Source: Wohlfahrtiimonas chitiniclastica DSM 18708
GTDB taxonomy: Bacteria > Pseudomonadota > Gammaproteobacteria > Cardiobacteriales > Wohlfahrtiimonadaceae
Length of the DNA stretch: 64,000 bases
Direction of reading: 5' to 3'
NCBI RefSeq assembly: GCF_000375345.1
Contig: NZ_AQXD01000005.1
Coordinates: forward strand, 28,215 to 92,214
Below the pieces are notes generated by a model that was not told where the DNA came from, did not search any database, and was given only the letters and a program-made list of their open reading frames with translations. Positions 19,285 through 27,369 of this stretch are shown here, in pieces. The position numbers were made by a program, and so were the translations under genes. Each line of letters begins with the position of its first letter. Within the stretch, counting starts at the first letter, position 1.

Positions 19285-20259
19285 TTATTTTTTATCCTTT
19301 ATCAAGATGAAGATGAAAAAAGGTGCGCCAAATAGGGCAGTGATGACGCCAACGGGCAATTCGGCAGGGGCAAAGAGCACGCGTGCCATCCAATCAGCAA
19401 TGACCAATAAGGCACCGCCAAGGAGTAGCGCCGCGATCCATAAATAACGGTGATCCGCCCCAATGAGGCGGCGCACCACATGGGGCACCACTAAGCCCAC
19501 AAAGCCAATCGGCCCGCTGATGGCGATCATCACCCCCATCATTAGGCTGACCAAAATAAAGAGGGGAATGAAGACGTATTTTGGTTCAATGCCGCGTGTT
19601 TTTGCGATGATGTGCCCTGCACTCAATAAATTCAAACGTGGGCTCAATAGGGCAATGATGAGAGTACTGATGAGCATGATGATGCTAAGCGGCAGGATTT
19701 CTGTCACTGTAACATGGCTGATCGAGCCCATCATCCATTGCATTAAGCGGTAACTGTCTTGCGGGCGGCCAACGGCTTGCATCACCATCACAAGACTGCT
19801 GCAAAAGAAGCTGAAAATGACGCCCACCAACACAAGGCGAGTGACAGATTCAAGCGCATGGCGATTGAGAAGGTAGATGGCAAAGGTGATCACCATCGCA
19901 CCCATAAAGGCAAAGAGGGAGAGCCCAGAAAATAGGCTCAACGATATCGATAAGCCTAAATGTATATAAATGGCTGCACCTAATGCGCCGCCGCTTGCAA
20001 TCCCAAGAGTGAAAGGTTCGGCTAGGGGGTTGCGTAAAATCGCTTGAAAGACTAAGCCAGATAATGCAAGCATTGCACCCATGAGCCATGCGGTGAGTAC
20101 GCGCGGTACACGCAATTGCCAAAAGATTTGGGCACTGCCAGCATCACCGTCAAAGATTGCTCGCGGTGAAAGATTCTCTAACCCTAAAAAAGGGGCAATG
20201 ACGAGGACAGATACGCTCAATATGGCTAAGAGTAAGAGAGAACAACGGTGACTCACCAA
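19285..20259 (-). CDS. FecCD/BtuC-family ABC permease
   Basis: 324 aa with roughly nine to ten membrane segments. Family motifs are LRVPRVLTAWLMGAMLALSGLVFQAILRNPLAEPFTLGIASGGALGAA in the first third and GPIGFVGLVVPHVVRRLIGADHRYLWIAALLLGGALLVIADW near the end, the region that contacts the ATPase. These permeases import cobalamin, haem or ferric chelates. Its start overlaps the ATPase stop by seven bases. Confidence 0.92.
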   Translation of the reverse strand: MVSHRCSLLLLAILSVSVLVIAPFLGLENLSPRAIFDGDAGSAQIFWQLRVPRVLTAWLMGAMLALSGLVFQAILRNPLAEPFTLGIASGGALGAAIYIHLGLSISLSLFSGLSLFAFMGAMVITFAIYLLNRHALESVTRLVLVGVIFSFFCSSLVMVMQAVGRPQDSYRLMQWMMGSISHVTVTEILPLSIIMLISTLIIALLSPRLNLLSAGHIIAKTRGIEPKYVFIPLFILVSLMMGVMIAISGPIGFVGLVVPHVVRRLIGADHRYLWIAALLLGGALLVIADWMARVLFAPAELPVGVITALFGAPFFIFILIKDKK

Positions 20260-21011
20260 AAGATCACTCCTTGCTCACTCAACGCTTGAATAAAGGGGCG
20301 ATCATAGAGCCGTTCTAAATTCTGCTGATGGACAACATCCGATACTTCACCCATAAAACAGATTTTCCCCGCTTTGAGAGCAAGGCAATGGGTGAAATAA
20401 TGGGTCACCTCATTGACATCATGCGTTACAGCAATGATGGTTTTATGGAGTGAGGTTGCAATGTCCCTCATCAATGATAAAAGCTCATGGGCTTGTTTGG
20501 GGTCCAAAAAATTGGTGGGTTCATCGAGTAAAATGAGCGGCGTTTCTTGGCAAAGGCTTGCGGCAATCATGGCGCGCTGACGCTCACCGCCACTTAAACG
20601 ATTGAGCGGCGTATTCGCAAAATGCGTCAGATTTGTGCGTGCAAGCATAGTATGGATGAGGGATTGCTCTTGATCCGTCAAAGAAAAACCAAGGGATTGA
20701 TGGGGCATGCGCCCATAACTGCACCAATCAAACACGGTAACCGCAAGGTCAGGCTGCATTTGCGGCACATAGCTGATGAATTGAGCGAGCGCTTTGCGGG
20801 AGAGTTGATCAATGTTCTGCCCAAAACATGTTAAGGATTGATGCGTACTTGGAATGAGTTTTAAGATAGCTTGCAGCAGCGTGCTTTTACCCGCGCCATT
20901 TGGGCCAATGATGGCCAATCGGCTGCCTTGTGGCACCGTAAAGGAGAGATGATCTAAACGCAAGGTTTGATGAGAGCGAACGGATAATTGATTCACAGAT
21001 AACGCAAGCAT
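20253..21011 (-). CDS. ABC transporter ATPase for cobalamin/metal chelate uptake (BtuD/FecE-like)
   Basis: 252 aa. Walker A is GPNGAGKST near residue 38, the signature LSGGERQR near 140, Walker B LILLDEPT near 160 and the switch His in VTHDVNE. It powers the permease encoded immediately downstream. It starts two bases after the tonB stop. The substrate is inferred only from the BtuB/BtuF-like neighbours. Confidence 0.92.
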   Translation of the reverse strand: MLALSVNQLSVRSHQTLRLDHLSFTVPQGSRLAIIGPNGAGKSTLLQAILKLIPSTHQSLTCFGQNIDQLSRKALAQFISYVPQMQPDLAVTVFDWCSYGRMPHQSLGFSLTDQEQSLIHTMLARTNLTHFANTPLNRLSGGERQRAMIAASLCQETPLILLDEPTNFLDPKQAHELLSLMRDIATSLHKTIIAVTHDVNEVTHYFTHCLALKAGKICFMGEVSDVVHQQNLERLYDRPFIQALSEQGVIFW

Positions 21012-21013
21012 GA

Positions 21014-21736
21014 TTAACGCAGCCTAAATTCAATGGGTTGATCAAAATGGCTCGACACCGCTTTGCCGCCTTTGATGGCAGGTTTGACCTTTAAATCTGT
21101 AATGGCATCGAGCGCACAGCGATCTAAACGGGAAAAACCGGAGGATTGCACCACTTGTTTGTTCACAAGCTCTCCTTTTTCATTGACTAAAATACGCACG
21201 ATCACGCGGCCTTGCTCGCCGCGGCGCCGAGAAATTAAGGGATAGCAGCGGTTAATGTTGCGATCAATACTGGCATGACTGTTGCCATTGATAAAGCCCG
21301 CAGGACCATCTTGTAAGCTTTGCCCGCTGCCATGAGAAGGTGTTTTGATGGGATTGCTTGTTGCGTTACTTTTTTGATGAATAGCAGGCTTTGAGGGCGA
21401 TTTGGGCGATGGCGTGGGTGGCGAATTTTGTGGGGTGGGTTTGACGATTTTCGGCGGTGCAATGATGGGCGGCGCTTCTGGCTCGATGGCAAGGAGGGCA
21501 GCATGATCGATGGCTTTTGGGAAAAACCAATCACTGTCAATCGTCATGATGATGTAACGCTCAGCACTCGTTTGAGTGCTTGAGCTTTGAGGTTCAGATG
21601 AATGGATGGCCTGTGCCATTGTAGAATGATCTTGCTGTAATTGATGATTTTCATGCTGAAAAAAAAGTGCCGCAATGGCAGCATGTAAACCGATCACCAC
21701 AATCGGCGCGATCCAGACAATCGAGCGTTCAATCAT
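21014..21736 (-). CDS. tonB: TonB family energy transducer
   Basis: 240 aa. One N-terminal membrane anchor (IVWIAPIVVIGLHAAIAALFF), then a Pro/Lys/Ser-rich spacer of about residues 85-130 that would span the periplasm, then the TonB C-terminal domain (GRVIVRILVNEKGELVNKQVVQSSGFSRLDRCALDAI). It delivers inner-membrane proton-motive energy to the receptor encoded in the same operon. The partner ExbB and ExbD are not in the window. It overlaps the upstream small membrane protein gene by eight bases. Confidence 0.85.
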   Translation of the reverse strand: MIERSIVWIAPIVVIGLHAAIAALFFQHENHQLQQDHSTMAQAIHSSEPQSSSTQTSAERYIIMTIDSDWFFPKAIDHAALLAIEPEAPPIIAPPKIVKPTPQNSPPTPSPKSPSKPAIHQKSNATSNPIKTPSHGSGQSLQDGPAGFINGNSHASIDRNINRCYPLISRRRGEQGRVIVRILVNEKGELVNKQVVQSSGFSRLDRCALDAITDLKVKPAIKGGKAVSSHFDQPIEFRLR

Positions 21737-22250
21737 GGTGCCTTGGCAGAATCAGTAAAAGCAACACGGTGAGCGTAAGAAAGATCAGGGCTGCATAGCT
21801 TGGATAGGTCAATGTGTCGATGTGGTGGGGCAAAGTTGCGAGCGCGGCATCAATGTCTTTGGCAGAAAAATTCTTAGCAAAGCGGCGCATGGCAAATAAG
21901 CCTTGATCAAGCGGCACATTGAGGGCTTGCCAAAATTGAATCCCATAAATGGTGAGATACGTTAAGCTCGACAATAGCAACAGGGGCGGCAAGGCAATGA
22001 CAGCGCGCAGCTTAAACGAGTAGGGCAGCGCCCGAATGCGTAAGCCCACAATCCCATAAAAACCCATCACAATGCTGATCACAATTAAAAGTGGCCAAAT
22101 GCGATGATGGTAGAGGCTCAAAGCACTGTAAAACACATTAAATTGTGTGTGAAATTTGAGCCCTAATGTTTGCATTAAAATCAGCAGCGCCAATCCTGCC
22201 CACAGCACAAGGCCAGCGAGTGCGATGAAAGTTTGTCGGCGCGTGATCAT
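21729..22250 (-). CDS. Small polytopic membrane protein in the tonB-ABC operon
   Basis: 173 aa, not recognised. Four hydrophobic stretches are visible: FIALAGLVLWAGLALLIL, IWPLLIVISIVMGFYGIVGL, VIALPPLLLLSSLTYLTIYG, and AALIFLTLTVLLLLIL near the C-terminus. The ATG at 22250 lies one base after the pyrC stop; a longer in-frame start at 22307 would overlap pyrC by 56 bases and is less likely. It overlaps tonB by eight bases. It is not ExbB or ExbD by any motif I can see. A helper for the TonB or ABC system is possible, but this rests only on position. Confidence 0.6.
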   Translation of the reverse strand: MITRRQTFIALAGLVLWAGLALLILMQTLGLKFHTQFNVFYSALSLYHHRIWPLLIVISIVMGFYGIVGLRIRALPYSFKLRAVIALPPLLLLSSLTYLTIYGIQFWQALNVPLDQGLFAMRRFAKNFSAKDIDAALATLPHHIDTLTYPSYAALIFLTLTVLLLLILPRHHD

Positions 22251-22251
22251 C

Positions 22252-23289
22252 TTATTTAACCTGCCATTTAAGGGTTTGCTTAGCACCGAGCGGAATGAGG
22301 CGATCATTCTCTAAATAAGGATAAGATTCCGGTGGCGTCCAATCTTCGCGCACTAAAGTGATGGTGTCAGTATTGCGCGGCAAACCATAGAAATCTGCAC
22401 CATAGTGACTAGCAAAGGCTTCGAGTTTATCCAGTGCATTCATCATTTCAAAGGCTTCGGCGTAGTGAGACATTGCCGTGAGTGCGGAATAGCAACCGGC
22501 GCAGCCGCAGCAGCTCTCTTTGGCACTTTGAGCATGCGGCGCGCTGTCCGTGCCTAAGAAGAATTTAGGATTGCCACTGGTGGCCGCTTTGATCAGCGCT
22601 TGGCGATGGGTTTCGCGCTTTAAAATGGGCAAACAATAAAGATGCGGTTTGATGCCGCCAGAAAGCAGTGTATTGCGGTTAAATAGCAAATGCTGTGGTG
22701 TTAAGGTTGCGGCGATGTTGGCATTGGTGCTTTCTACAAATTCTACAGCATCTTTTGTGGTGATGTGTTCCATCACAATGCGTAAATCAGGAATGGCAGC
22801 ATGCAATGGCTTGAGTTCTTGCTCAATGAAGATGGCTTCACGGTCAAAAATGTCAATATTTGGGTCGCTTGCTTCGCCATGCACTAAAAGGGGTAAACCC
22901 ACTTTGGCCATGGTTTCAAAGACAGGATATAAGTTGCTTAAGGTAGAGACGCCCGCACTTGAATTGGTGGTGACGCCCGCAGGATATAATTTAATGGCAT
23001 GGACAATGCCTGAAGCCTTGGCGGCTTCCACAATGCTTGGCGTGGTTTCAGGCGTTAAATATAGCGTCATCAAAGGTTCAAAAGGAACGCCGTCGGGCAC
23101 ATTGGCTAAAATGCGGTCGCGGTATGCTTTGGCATCGTCCGCAGTTTTAATGGGTGGATTGGTGTTCGGCATCACCACAACGCGTCGAAAGCTTTGAGCC
23201 GCATGCGCAACGGTTGTTTTCAGTGCATCATGATCACGCAGATGAATGTGCCAGTCATCAGGAAATGTAATAGTGAGTTGATTTGTCAT
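22252..23289 (-). CDS. pyrC: Dihydroorotase PyrC (class II)
   Basis: 345 aa, the length of the E. coli PyrC type. It cyclises N-carbamoyl-L-aspartate to dihydroorotate in pyrimidine synthesis. The zinc-binding HIHLRD motif (PDDWHIHLRDHDAL) lies near residue 14, VVMPNTNPPI near 40, the Lys that becomes carboxylated in HAIKLYPAG near 100, LLVHGE near 137 and FLGTDSAPH near 250. It heads the minus-strand operon and is followed by the membrane protein, tonB and transporter genes, an unusual linkage. Confidence 0.96.
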   Translation of the reverse strand: MTNQLTITFPDDWHIHLRDHDALKTTVAHAAQSFRRVVVMPNTNPPIKTADDAKAYRDRILANVPDGVPFEPLMTLYLTPETTPSIVEAAKASGIVHAIKLYPAGVTTNSSAGVSTLSNLYPVFETMAKVGLPLLVHGEASDPNIDIFDREAIFIEQELKPLHAAIPDLRIVMEHITTKDAVEFVESTNANIAATLTPQHLLFNRNTLLSGGIKPHLYCLPILKRETHRQALIKAATSGNPKFFLGTDSAPHAQSAKESCCGCAGCYSALTAMSHYAEAFEMMNALDKLEAFASHYGADFYGLPRNTDTITLVREDWTPPESYPYLENDRLIPLGAKQTLKWQVK

Positions 23290-23403
23290 GAAAAATCCTT
23301 CTATTCGGGTGGAAGTCGTAAATTTTGTAAAAGCTTTTTTTAAAAAAGCCTTTGCATACTATACTATGCCTTCTCTAGGATAGGAATGCACATAGGAGGG
23401 CAT

Positions 23404-23706
23404 ATGAGAGAGCTCTATATTAATGGCAAACAAGCAAGCCTTTGGCAGAAAATTTTGATCACGTTGGGTTCAATTGGCTTTTTGTTGTTGATTATTCCTT
23501 TAGGCTTGGGTATTTTAGCTGTCGGCGCGGTGCTTGCGGTGATTTTTTATGTCTATTTATACTTCAAAGTCCGCAAGATCAAAAAAGTGATGCAAGCGGC
23601 ACAGGCTGCCCAAGCACAACAGGCACAACATATGTATGAAAATATGCGCCCAAAAGCAGAACCAACAAAACGCAACATCATTGATGGTGAGTATAAAGAG
23701 TTGTAA
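23404..23706 (+). CDS. Small membrane protein of unknown function
   Basis: 100 aa, not recognised. A hydrophobic region of about residues 20-55 (ILITLGSIGFLLLIIPLGLGIL onward) probably forms two membrane passes. It is followed by a basic stretch VRKIKKV and an Ala/Gln-rich segment (AAQAAQAQQAQ), then a polar tail ending DGEYKEL. AGGAGGG stands four bases before ATG 23404, which decides the start over an upstream in-frame site. It is divergent from pyrC and upstream of dksA. Confidence 0.6.
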   Translation: MRELYINGKQASLWQKILITLGSIGFLLLIIPLGLGILAVGAVLAVIFYVYLYFKVRKIKKVMQAAQAAQAQQAQHMYENMRPKAEPTKRNIIDGEYKEL

Positions 23707-23751
23707 TGAGCGTAAAATTGCATCAAAAATGCATTTAAATCTTTTATTTTT

Positions 23752-23780
23752 TTGAAAATTGTGGTTTGATACGCCACTAT
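23752..23780 (+). promoter_or_regulatory. Likely dksA promoter
   Basis: TTGAAA (23752-23757), 17 bases, CACTAT (23775-23780), about 28 bases before the dksA ATG. Confidence 0.4.
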
Positions 23781-23807
23781 TTAAGACATATGTATGGAGA
23801 TATTTAA

Positions 23808-24239
23808 ATGAATAATAATCCAACCGTTTTTAAGAACTTTAAGCCTTACGAATTAGCAGATGGCGAAGAGTACATGAATGATCGCCAAAAAGAACATTTT
23901 CGTCAGATTTTAAATGGTTGGCGTGCTCAATTGATGCAGGAAAGTGAAAAAACTGTGAACAACATGCAACAAGATGGTGCCACAATTTTGTCTGATCCCA
24001 ATGATCGTGCAAGCCAAGAGGAGGAATTCTCTTTAGAATTGCGTACGCGTGACCGTGAAAGAAAATTGCTCGCGAAAATTGAGAAAACATTGCACAAATT
24101 GTCCATTGATGATTATGGCTATTGTGAAACCTGTGGGATTGAGATTGGAATCAAACGCTTAGAAGCTAGACCAACGGCTGAATTGTGTATTGATTGCAAA
24201 GAAATCGCAGAACAAAAAGAGAAATCTGGTGTGATTTAA
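23808..24239 (+). CDS. dksA: RNA polymerase-binding transcription factor DksA
   Basis: 143 aa. DksA enters the secondary channel of RNA polymerase and, with ppGpp, represses rRNA and activates amino-acid promoters. Seen: coiled-coil tip [14 protein letters not shown] with the DxxDxA acidic pair, then [18 protein letters not shown], then the zinc finger [25 protein letters not shown] (four Cys). A C-terminal helix follows. It sits directly upstream of the strong tRNA promoter, the class of promoter DksA controls. Confidence 0.96.
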   Translation: MNNNPTVFKNFKPYELADGEEYMNDRQKEHFRQILNGWRAQLMQESEKTVNNMQQDGATILSDPNDRASQEEEFSLELRTRDRERKLLAKIEKTLHKLSIDDYGYCETCGIEIGIKRLEARPTAELCIDCKEIAEQKEKSGVI

Positions 24240-24268
24240 AAAAAATTTAAAAAATTTTCAAAAAAAAG

Positions 24269-24296
24269 TTGACACCCTGAAAATTTTTGATATTAT
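24269..24296 (+). promoter_or_regulatory. Strong promoter of the tRNA cluster
   Basis: Perfect -35 TTGACA (24269-24274), a 16-base spacer, and -10 TATTAT (24291-24296) followed by a GC-containing discriminator. This is the expected form of a stringently controlled stable-RNA promoter. Confidence 0.75.
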
Positions 24297-24335
24297 GCAA
24301 CACCTCAGTTAGACGAACTAACTTCAAAACGGAAT

Positions 24336-24411
24336 GTCCCCATCGTCTAGAGGCCTAGGACACTGCCCTTTCACGGCGGCAACCGGGGTTCGAATCCCCG
24401 TGGGGACGCCA
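24336..24411 (+). tRNA. tRNA-Glu (TTC), copy 1
   Basis: 76-base cloverleaf with acceptor GTCCCCA/TGGGGAC, anticodon loop CTTTCAC with anticodon TTC, T-arm GGGGTTCGAATCCCC and encoded CCA. It is nearly identical to the E. coli tRNA-Glu. A hairpin GCCAACT/AGTTGGC (24408-24430) begins in its 3' end and may guide processing. Confidence 0.97.
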
Positions 24412-24463
24412 ACTTGATTCATGAGTTGGCTAGGTTTTGAAGTAAACTGCACCAGTTAAATCT

Positions 24464-24539
<76 letters not shown>

Positions 24540-24546
24540 ATACGAT

Positions 24547-24622
24547 GTCCCCATCGTCTAGAGGCCTAGGACACTGCCCTTTCACGGCGGCAACCGGGGT
24601 TCGAATCCCCGTGGGGACGCCA
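24547..24622 (+). tRNA. tRNA-Glu (TTC), copy 2
   Basis: Sequence identical to copy 1 (24336-24411). It is followed by a long hairpin of CAACTTTAA and TTTAAAGTTG, again starting at the tRNA 3' end. Confidence 0.97.
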
Positions 24623-24676
24623 ACTTTAAGAAGTCTTTAAAGTTGTCGTATTACACATAGCAACTGAAGCAATTCA

Positions 24677-24739
24677 GTTAAAGCTCTCCTTGGTAGAGTA
24701 CTCGTTGCTAGCGAGAGATGACTAGACATCTATTAACCA
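24677..24739 (+). pseudogene. Decayed tRNA-like cloverleaf (anticodon position reads GCT)
   Basis: Between two tRNA-Glu genes, a 61-base stretch can still fold as a cloverleaf. Possible arms are acceptor GTTAA/TTAAC, D-arm GCTC-TCCTTGGTA-GAGT with the conserved GG, anticodon arm CTCG-TTGCTAG-CGAG, and a T-like arm AGATG-ACTAGA-CATCT, followed by CA. It lacks the TTCRA T-loop and variable loop and has only a five-pair acceptor. It is therefore unlikely to be a working tRNA. Shared D-arm wording (TTGGTAGAG) points to descent from an elongator tRNA. Confidence 0.4.
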
Positions 24740-24745
24740 AAATCT

Positions 24746-24821
24746 GTCCCCATCGTCTAGAGGCCTAGGACACTGCCCTTTCACGGCGGCAACCGGGGTT
24801 CGAATCCCCGTGGGGACGCCA
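24746..24821 (+). tRNA. tRNA-Glu (TTC), copy 3
   Basis: Identical to the other two Glu copies, with encoded CCA. It is the last gene of the tRNA transcript and is followed within ten bases by an intrinsic terminator. Confidence 0.97.
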
Positions 24822-24829
24822 TCTTAAAG

Positions 24830-24857
24830 AAAGCCTGCACATTGTTGCAGGCTTTTT
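24830..24857 (+). terminator. Terminator of the tRNA cluster
   Basis: AAAGCCTGCA / TGCAGGCTTT stem with a 6-base loop, then TTTTTG. The darP ribosome-binding site follows at once, so darP is probably read from a separate promoter or by read-through. Confidence 0.85.
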
Positions 24858-24875
24858 GCTATGAGGAGAATTAAC

Positions 24876-25391
24876 ATGTACGAAGAAGAATTTGAATACG
24901 ATGGCCCAAGCAAAAGCCAATTGAAAAGAGAAGCGGAAGCTAAGCAGGATTTTGGTGAATCTTTGATGGCGCTCTCTGAAAGTGATTTAGATCTTTTAGA
25001 TTTACCAGGCACTTTAGTAGAGGCCGTGTTGCTTGCCAAAACCATTCGTCATGGCGGCGGCTTAAAGCGTCAAAAGCAATTGATTGGTAAACTCATGCGT
25101 CAATTAGATGATGAGGATTACGAATTGGTGGTGCGCCGTTTAGATGCCATGCAAGCGGGCAGTGAGCGTCAAAAGGGCATCGAGAAATGGGTGGAAAATA
25201 AAGTTGAGCGATTATTGAACAATGATCCTGCGGTGCACGATGAGATTGTTGAGCAATTAGGCGAGATTGATTTCCAACACATGCGCCAATTGGTGAGAAA
25301 TTCCTTATCCGAGATCAAGAAAGGTGGGAAATCTCGCAGCCGAACATTACTATTTCGCTATTTACGTGATAAATTTGCTCAAAACCCGTAG
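24876..25391 (+). CDS. darP: Ribosome biogenesis factor DarP (YjgA, DUF615)
   Basis: 171 aa. The DUF615 family protein associates with late 50S precursors. Recognised from EFEYDGPSKSQLKREAEA near the N-terminus, LPGTLVEAVLLAKTIRHGGGLKRQKQLIGKLMR in the middle, and FQHMRQLVRNSLSEIKKGGKSRSRTLLFRYLRD at the end. ATG 24876 is chosen because AGGAG lies eight bases before it; the upstream in-frame ATG 24861 overlaps this site. Confidence 0.92.
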   Translation: MYEEEFEYDGPSKSQLKREAEAKQDFGESLMALSESDLDLLDLPGTLVEAVLLAKTIRHGGGLKRQKQLIGKLMRQLDDEDYELVVRRLDAMQAGSERQKGIEKWVENKVERLLNNDPAVHDEIVEQLGEIDFQHMRQLVRNSLSEIKKGGKSRSRTLLFRYLRDKFAQNP

Positions 25392-25463
25392 TGAAAGTTT
25401 TATTTAACGATATAATAACGCATTACACATGTTTTTCTGCAAATGGGATAATGGAATATAAAA

Positions 25464-25835
25464 ATGGCGGATAATTTTAAGATTATGGTGGTCGATGACA
25501 GTAGCACTGTGCGTAAAACGGCAGAGTTGATTTTAAGCAAAGAGGGCTTTGAAGTCATCTCTGAAGTCGATGGCTTCAGTGCATTGTCAGGATTAGAAGA
25601 GGCACGTCCTAATTTGATTTTTATGGATGTGATGATGCCGAATCTCGATGGCTATGACACTTGCCAAATCATTAAAGGTTCGCCTTCTGAGATCTCTAAA
25701 ACCCCTGTCATTATGCTCACGAGTAAAGATGGTGCATTTGATAAGGCGCGTGGGCAATTAGCGGGCTGTGATGCGTTCATTACAAAACCCTTTACCCGTG
25801 ATGATTTAATTAAAGTGATAGAAAAATATAAATAA
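25464..25835 (+). CDS. pilG: Single-domain response regulator PilG
   Basis: 123 aa CheY-like receiver. The acidic pair VVDDSS lies near residue 10, the phospho-acceptor Asp in FMDVMMPNLDG near 55, Thr in MLTSKDG and Lys in ITKPFTRDDL near 107. The sequence wording matches the PilG group used in type IV pilus (Chp) signalling to the PilB motor. It is followed ten bases later by the PilJ-like gene. Confidence 0.85.
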   Translation: MADNFKIMVVDDSSTVRKTAELILSKEGFEVISEVDGFSALSGLEEARPNLIFMDVMMPNLDGYDTCQIIKGSPSEISKTPVIMLTSKDGAFDKARGQLAGCDAFITKPFTRDDLIKVIEKYK

Positions 25836-25845
25836 TTAAAGGATC

Positions 25846-27369
25846 ATGACTGTGAGTGAAGTGATGGCGGATGTGAGCGCGGCAAAGACGATCACCACCA
25901 CACCATATGAGAAACAGCGCAAGCAATTGACCATTGCATTTTTCATTTGCGGCCTCTTTTTGGTGGGTTTGATTGTGTTTGCTTTTATGCGGTTACCAAA
26001 ATATGAGAGCAACCAAGATGTGGCGCATTTATCCACCGTGTATGATGCCGTACGGGACATTGATCATTATATTGATATCCAAGCCCAAGGTGGGCACATT
26101 GAGGAAGCGTTTTTAAAAGCGCGCATGCAAACCATCTCAGAAAATCTGCAAAAGGTTGAAGGGATTGATGCCAACAATGTGCTGAACATTTGGCAAAACT
26201 TTCAGCAGCAATTGGCAGAACAAAACAATGCGTTAAACGTTGTCAATAATGCCATTCGCTTAAAGCAGCGGGCGGATGCGGCCAGTCAATCCTTATATCA
26301 AGATTTAAGTGGCGTATCGAGTCAGCTGTCTGATGCGCGCTCCGTGAGTTTAGAAACCATTCGCTACATTGATCAATTGGCCAATGCGGTGGTGCGTTTA
26401 CATGCGAATTTAACGCGCGTCATCAATAGCCAAGCGAAAGTGGACATTCAAACCATCTCAGAATTGACAGACAGCTTATCTGTGGTGCAAAAGGGCTTAA
26501 ATGTCTTGATGATGGGCTCACCACAAGAGGGCGTACAAAGCATTCGCGGCTCGTTAGAAGAAGAGAGCATTTTAGAGGCGCAATTTGTGTTCAATCAATT
26601 GGCACGCGATGTGTCCAGCCTCATTAAAGATGCCAGAGGCTTAGTGCTCCTCAATCAAATGCGCACCAAATTACAAGATGAAAAAGACACCATTCAGCGC
26701 CTATTGCAAACCACGATCGACACCGCTTATGAAGGTCAGCAAGCCTACATTCAATCGATGAATCAATATGTGCGTTTAATTTCACTGATTGTTGCCGGTG
26801 GGATTGTGCTCTTTTTCTTGATTTTTGCTTTCTTATTCTTGCGCTTAAATCGTGCGCGCTTATCCATTTTGTTTGAAAAAGATGTGAAAGATCAGCGCAT
26901 TGTGCAGGTGATGGCGGTGGTCGATCACTTTGTGACATTGCGTGAGCGCTTGATGACGCAGTTAGATTTAGTCGCTTCATTGAACAATGAGAGTGATCGC
27001 ATTTTAGCGAAAGGGCGCGAGGTGCGAGAGTCTTCACACAGCATCAGCGACATCATCAAAGAGATGCAAAACACTTATGATTATCTTGAACAAGCCTTTT
27101 CCCACGATTTGTCCCTCGTGAAAAAAGGTGGTGATGAGCACTTAGAGACACTACGTTCAACCTTAAAAAAACAGCTCGCGTATTTTACGGAGCGTAAAGA
27201 TAAAATTGCGGATGTCAAACAGACCGCATGGATGATAGAAGCGTTCTTCTCAAGCGTTGTGAGCAATACCAATGATTCTGTGGTGGCGTATCGCGAAGTG
27301 GAACAAGAATTGATGTTGATCATATCTGAGATTGATCAGTTAAATAGAGGATTGAAGGAAGAGGCATGA
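25846..27369 (+). CDS. PilJ-like membrane sensor lacking an obvious methyl-accepting domain
   Basis: 507 aa. Membrane segments at about residues 28-48 (LTIAFFICGLFLVGLIVFAFM) and 310-333 (ISLIVAGGIVLFFLIFAFLFL) enclose a long helical periplasmic region, the topology of PilJ and other MCPs. The cytoplasmic part (about 335-507) is coiled-coil-like but I see no MCP hairpin tip motif (E-I-x2-I-V-x2-I-x2-I-A-x2-T-N type). The start at 25846 has GGATC upstream; later Met choices exist. Placed between pilG and the HPt protein, it is probably the input component. Assignment to PilJ rests on context and topology. Confidence 0.6.
   Translation: MTVSEVMADVSAAKTITTTPYEKQRKQLTIAFFICGLFLVGLIVFAFMRLPKYESNQDVAHLSTVYDAVRDIDHYIDIQAQGGHIEEAFLKARMQTISENLQKVEGIDANNVLNIWQNFQQQLAEQNNALNVVNNAIRLKQRADAASQSLYQDLSGVSSQLSDARSVSLETIRYIDQLANAVVRLHANLTRVINSQAKVDIQTISELTDSLSVVQKGLNVLMMGSPQEGVQSIRGSLEEESILEAQFVFNQLARDVSSLIKDARGLVLLNQMRTKLQDEKDTIQRLLQTTIDTAYEGQQAYIQSMNQYVRLISLIVAGGIVLFFLIFAFLFLRLNRARLSILFEKDVKDQRIVQVMAVVDHFVTLRERLMTQLDLVASLNNESDRILAKGREVRESSHSISDIIKEMQNTYDYLEQAFSHDLSLVKKGGDEHLETLRSTLKKQLAYFTERKDKIADVKQTAWMIEAFFSSVVSNTNDSVVAYREVEQELMLIISEIDQLNRGLKEEA

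Noticed and set aside
24661..24745. Fifth functional tRNA between the tRNA-Glu genes
   Set aside because: Missing TTCRA T-loop, no variable loop and a short acceptor, so listed only as a decayed tRNA-like element.
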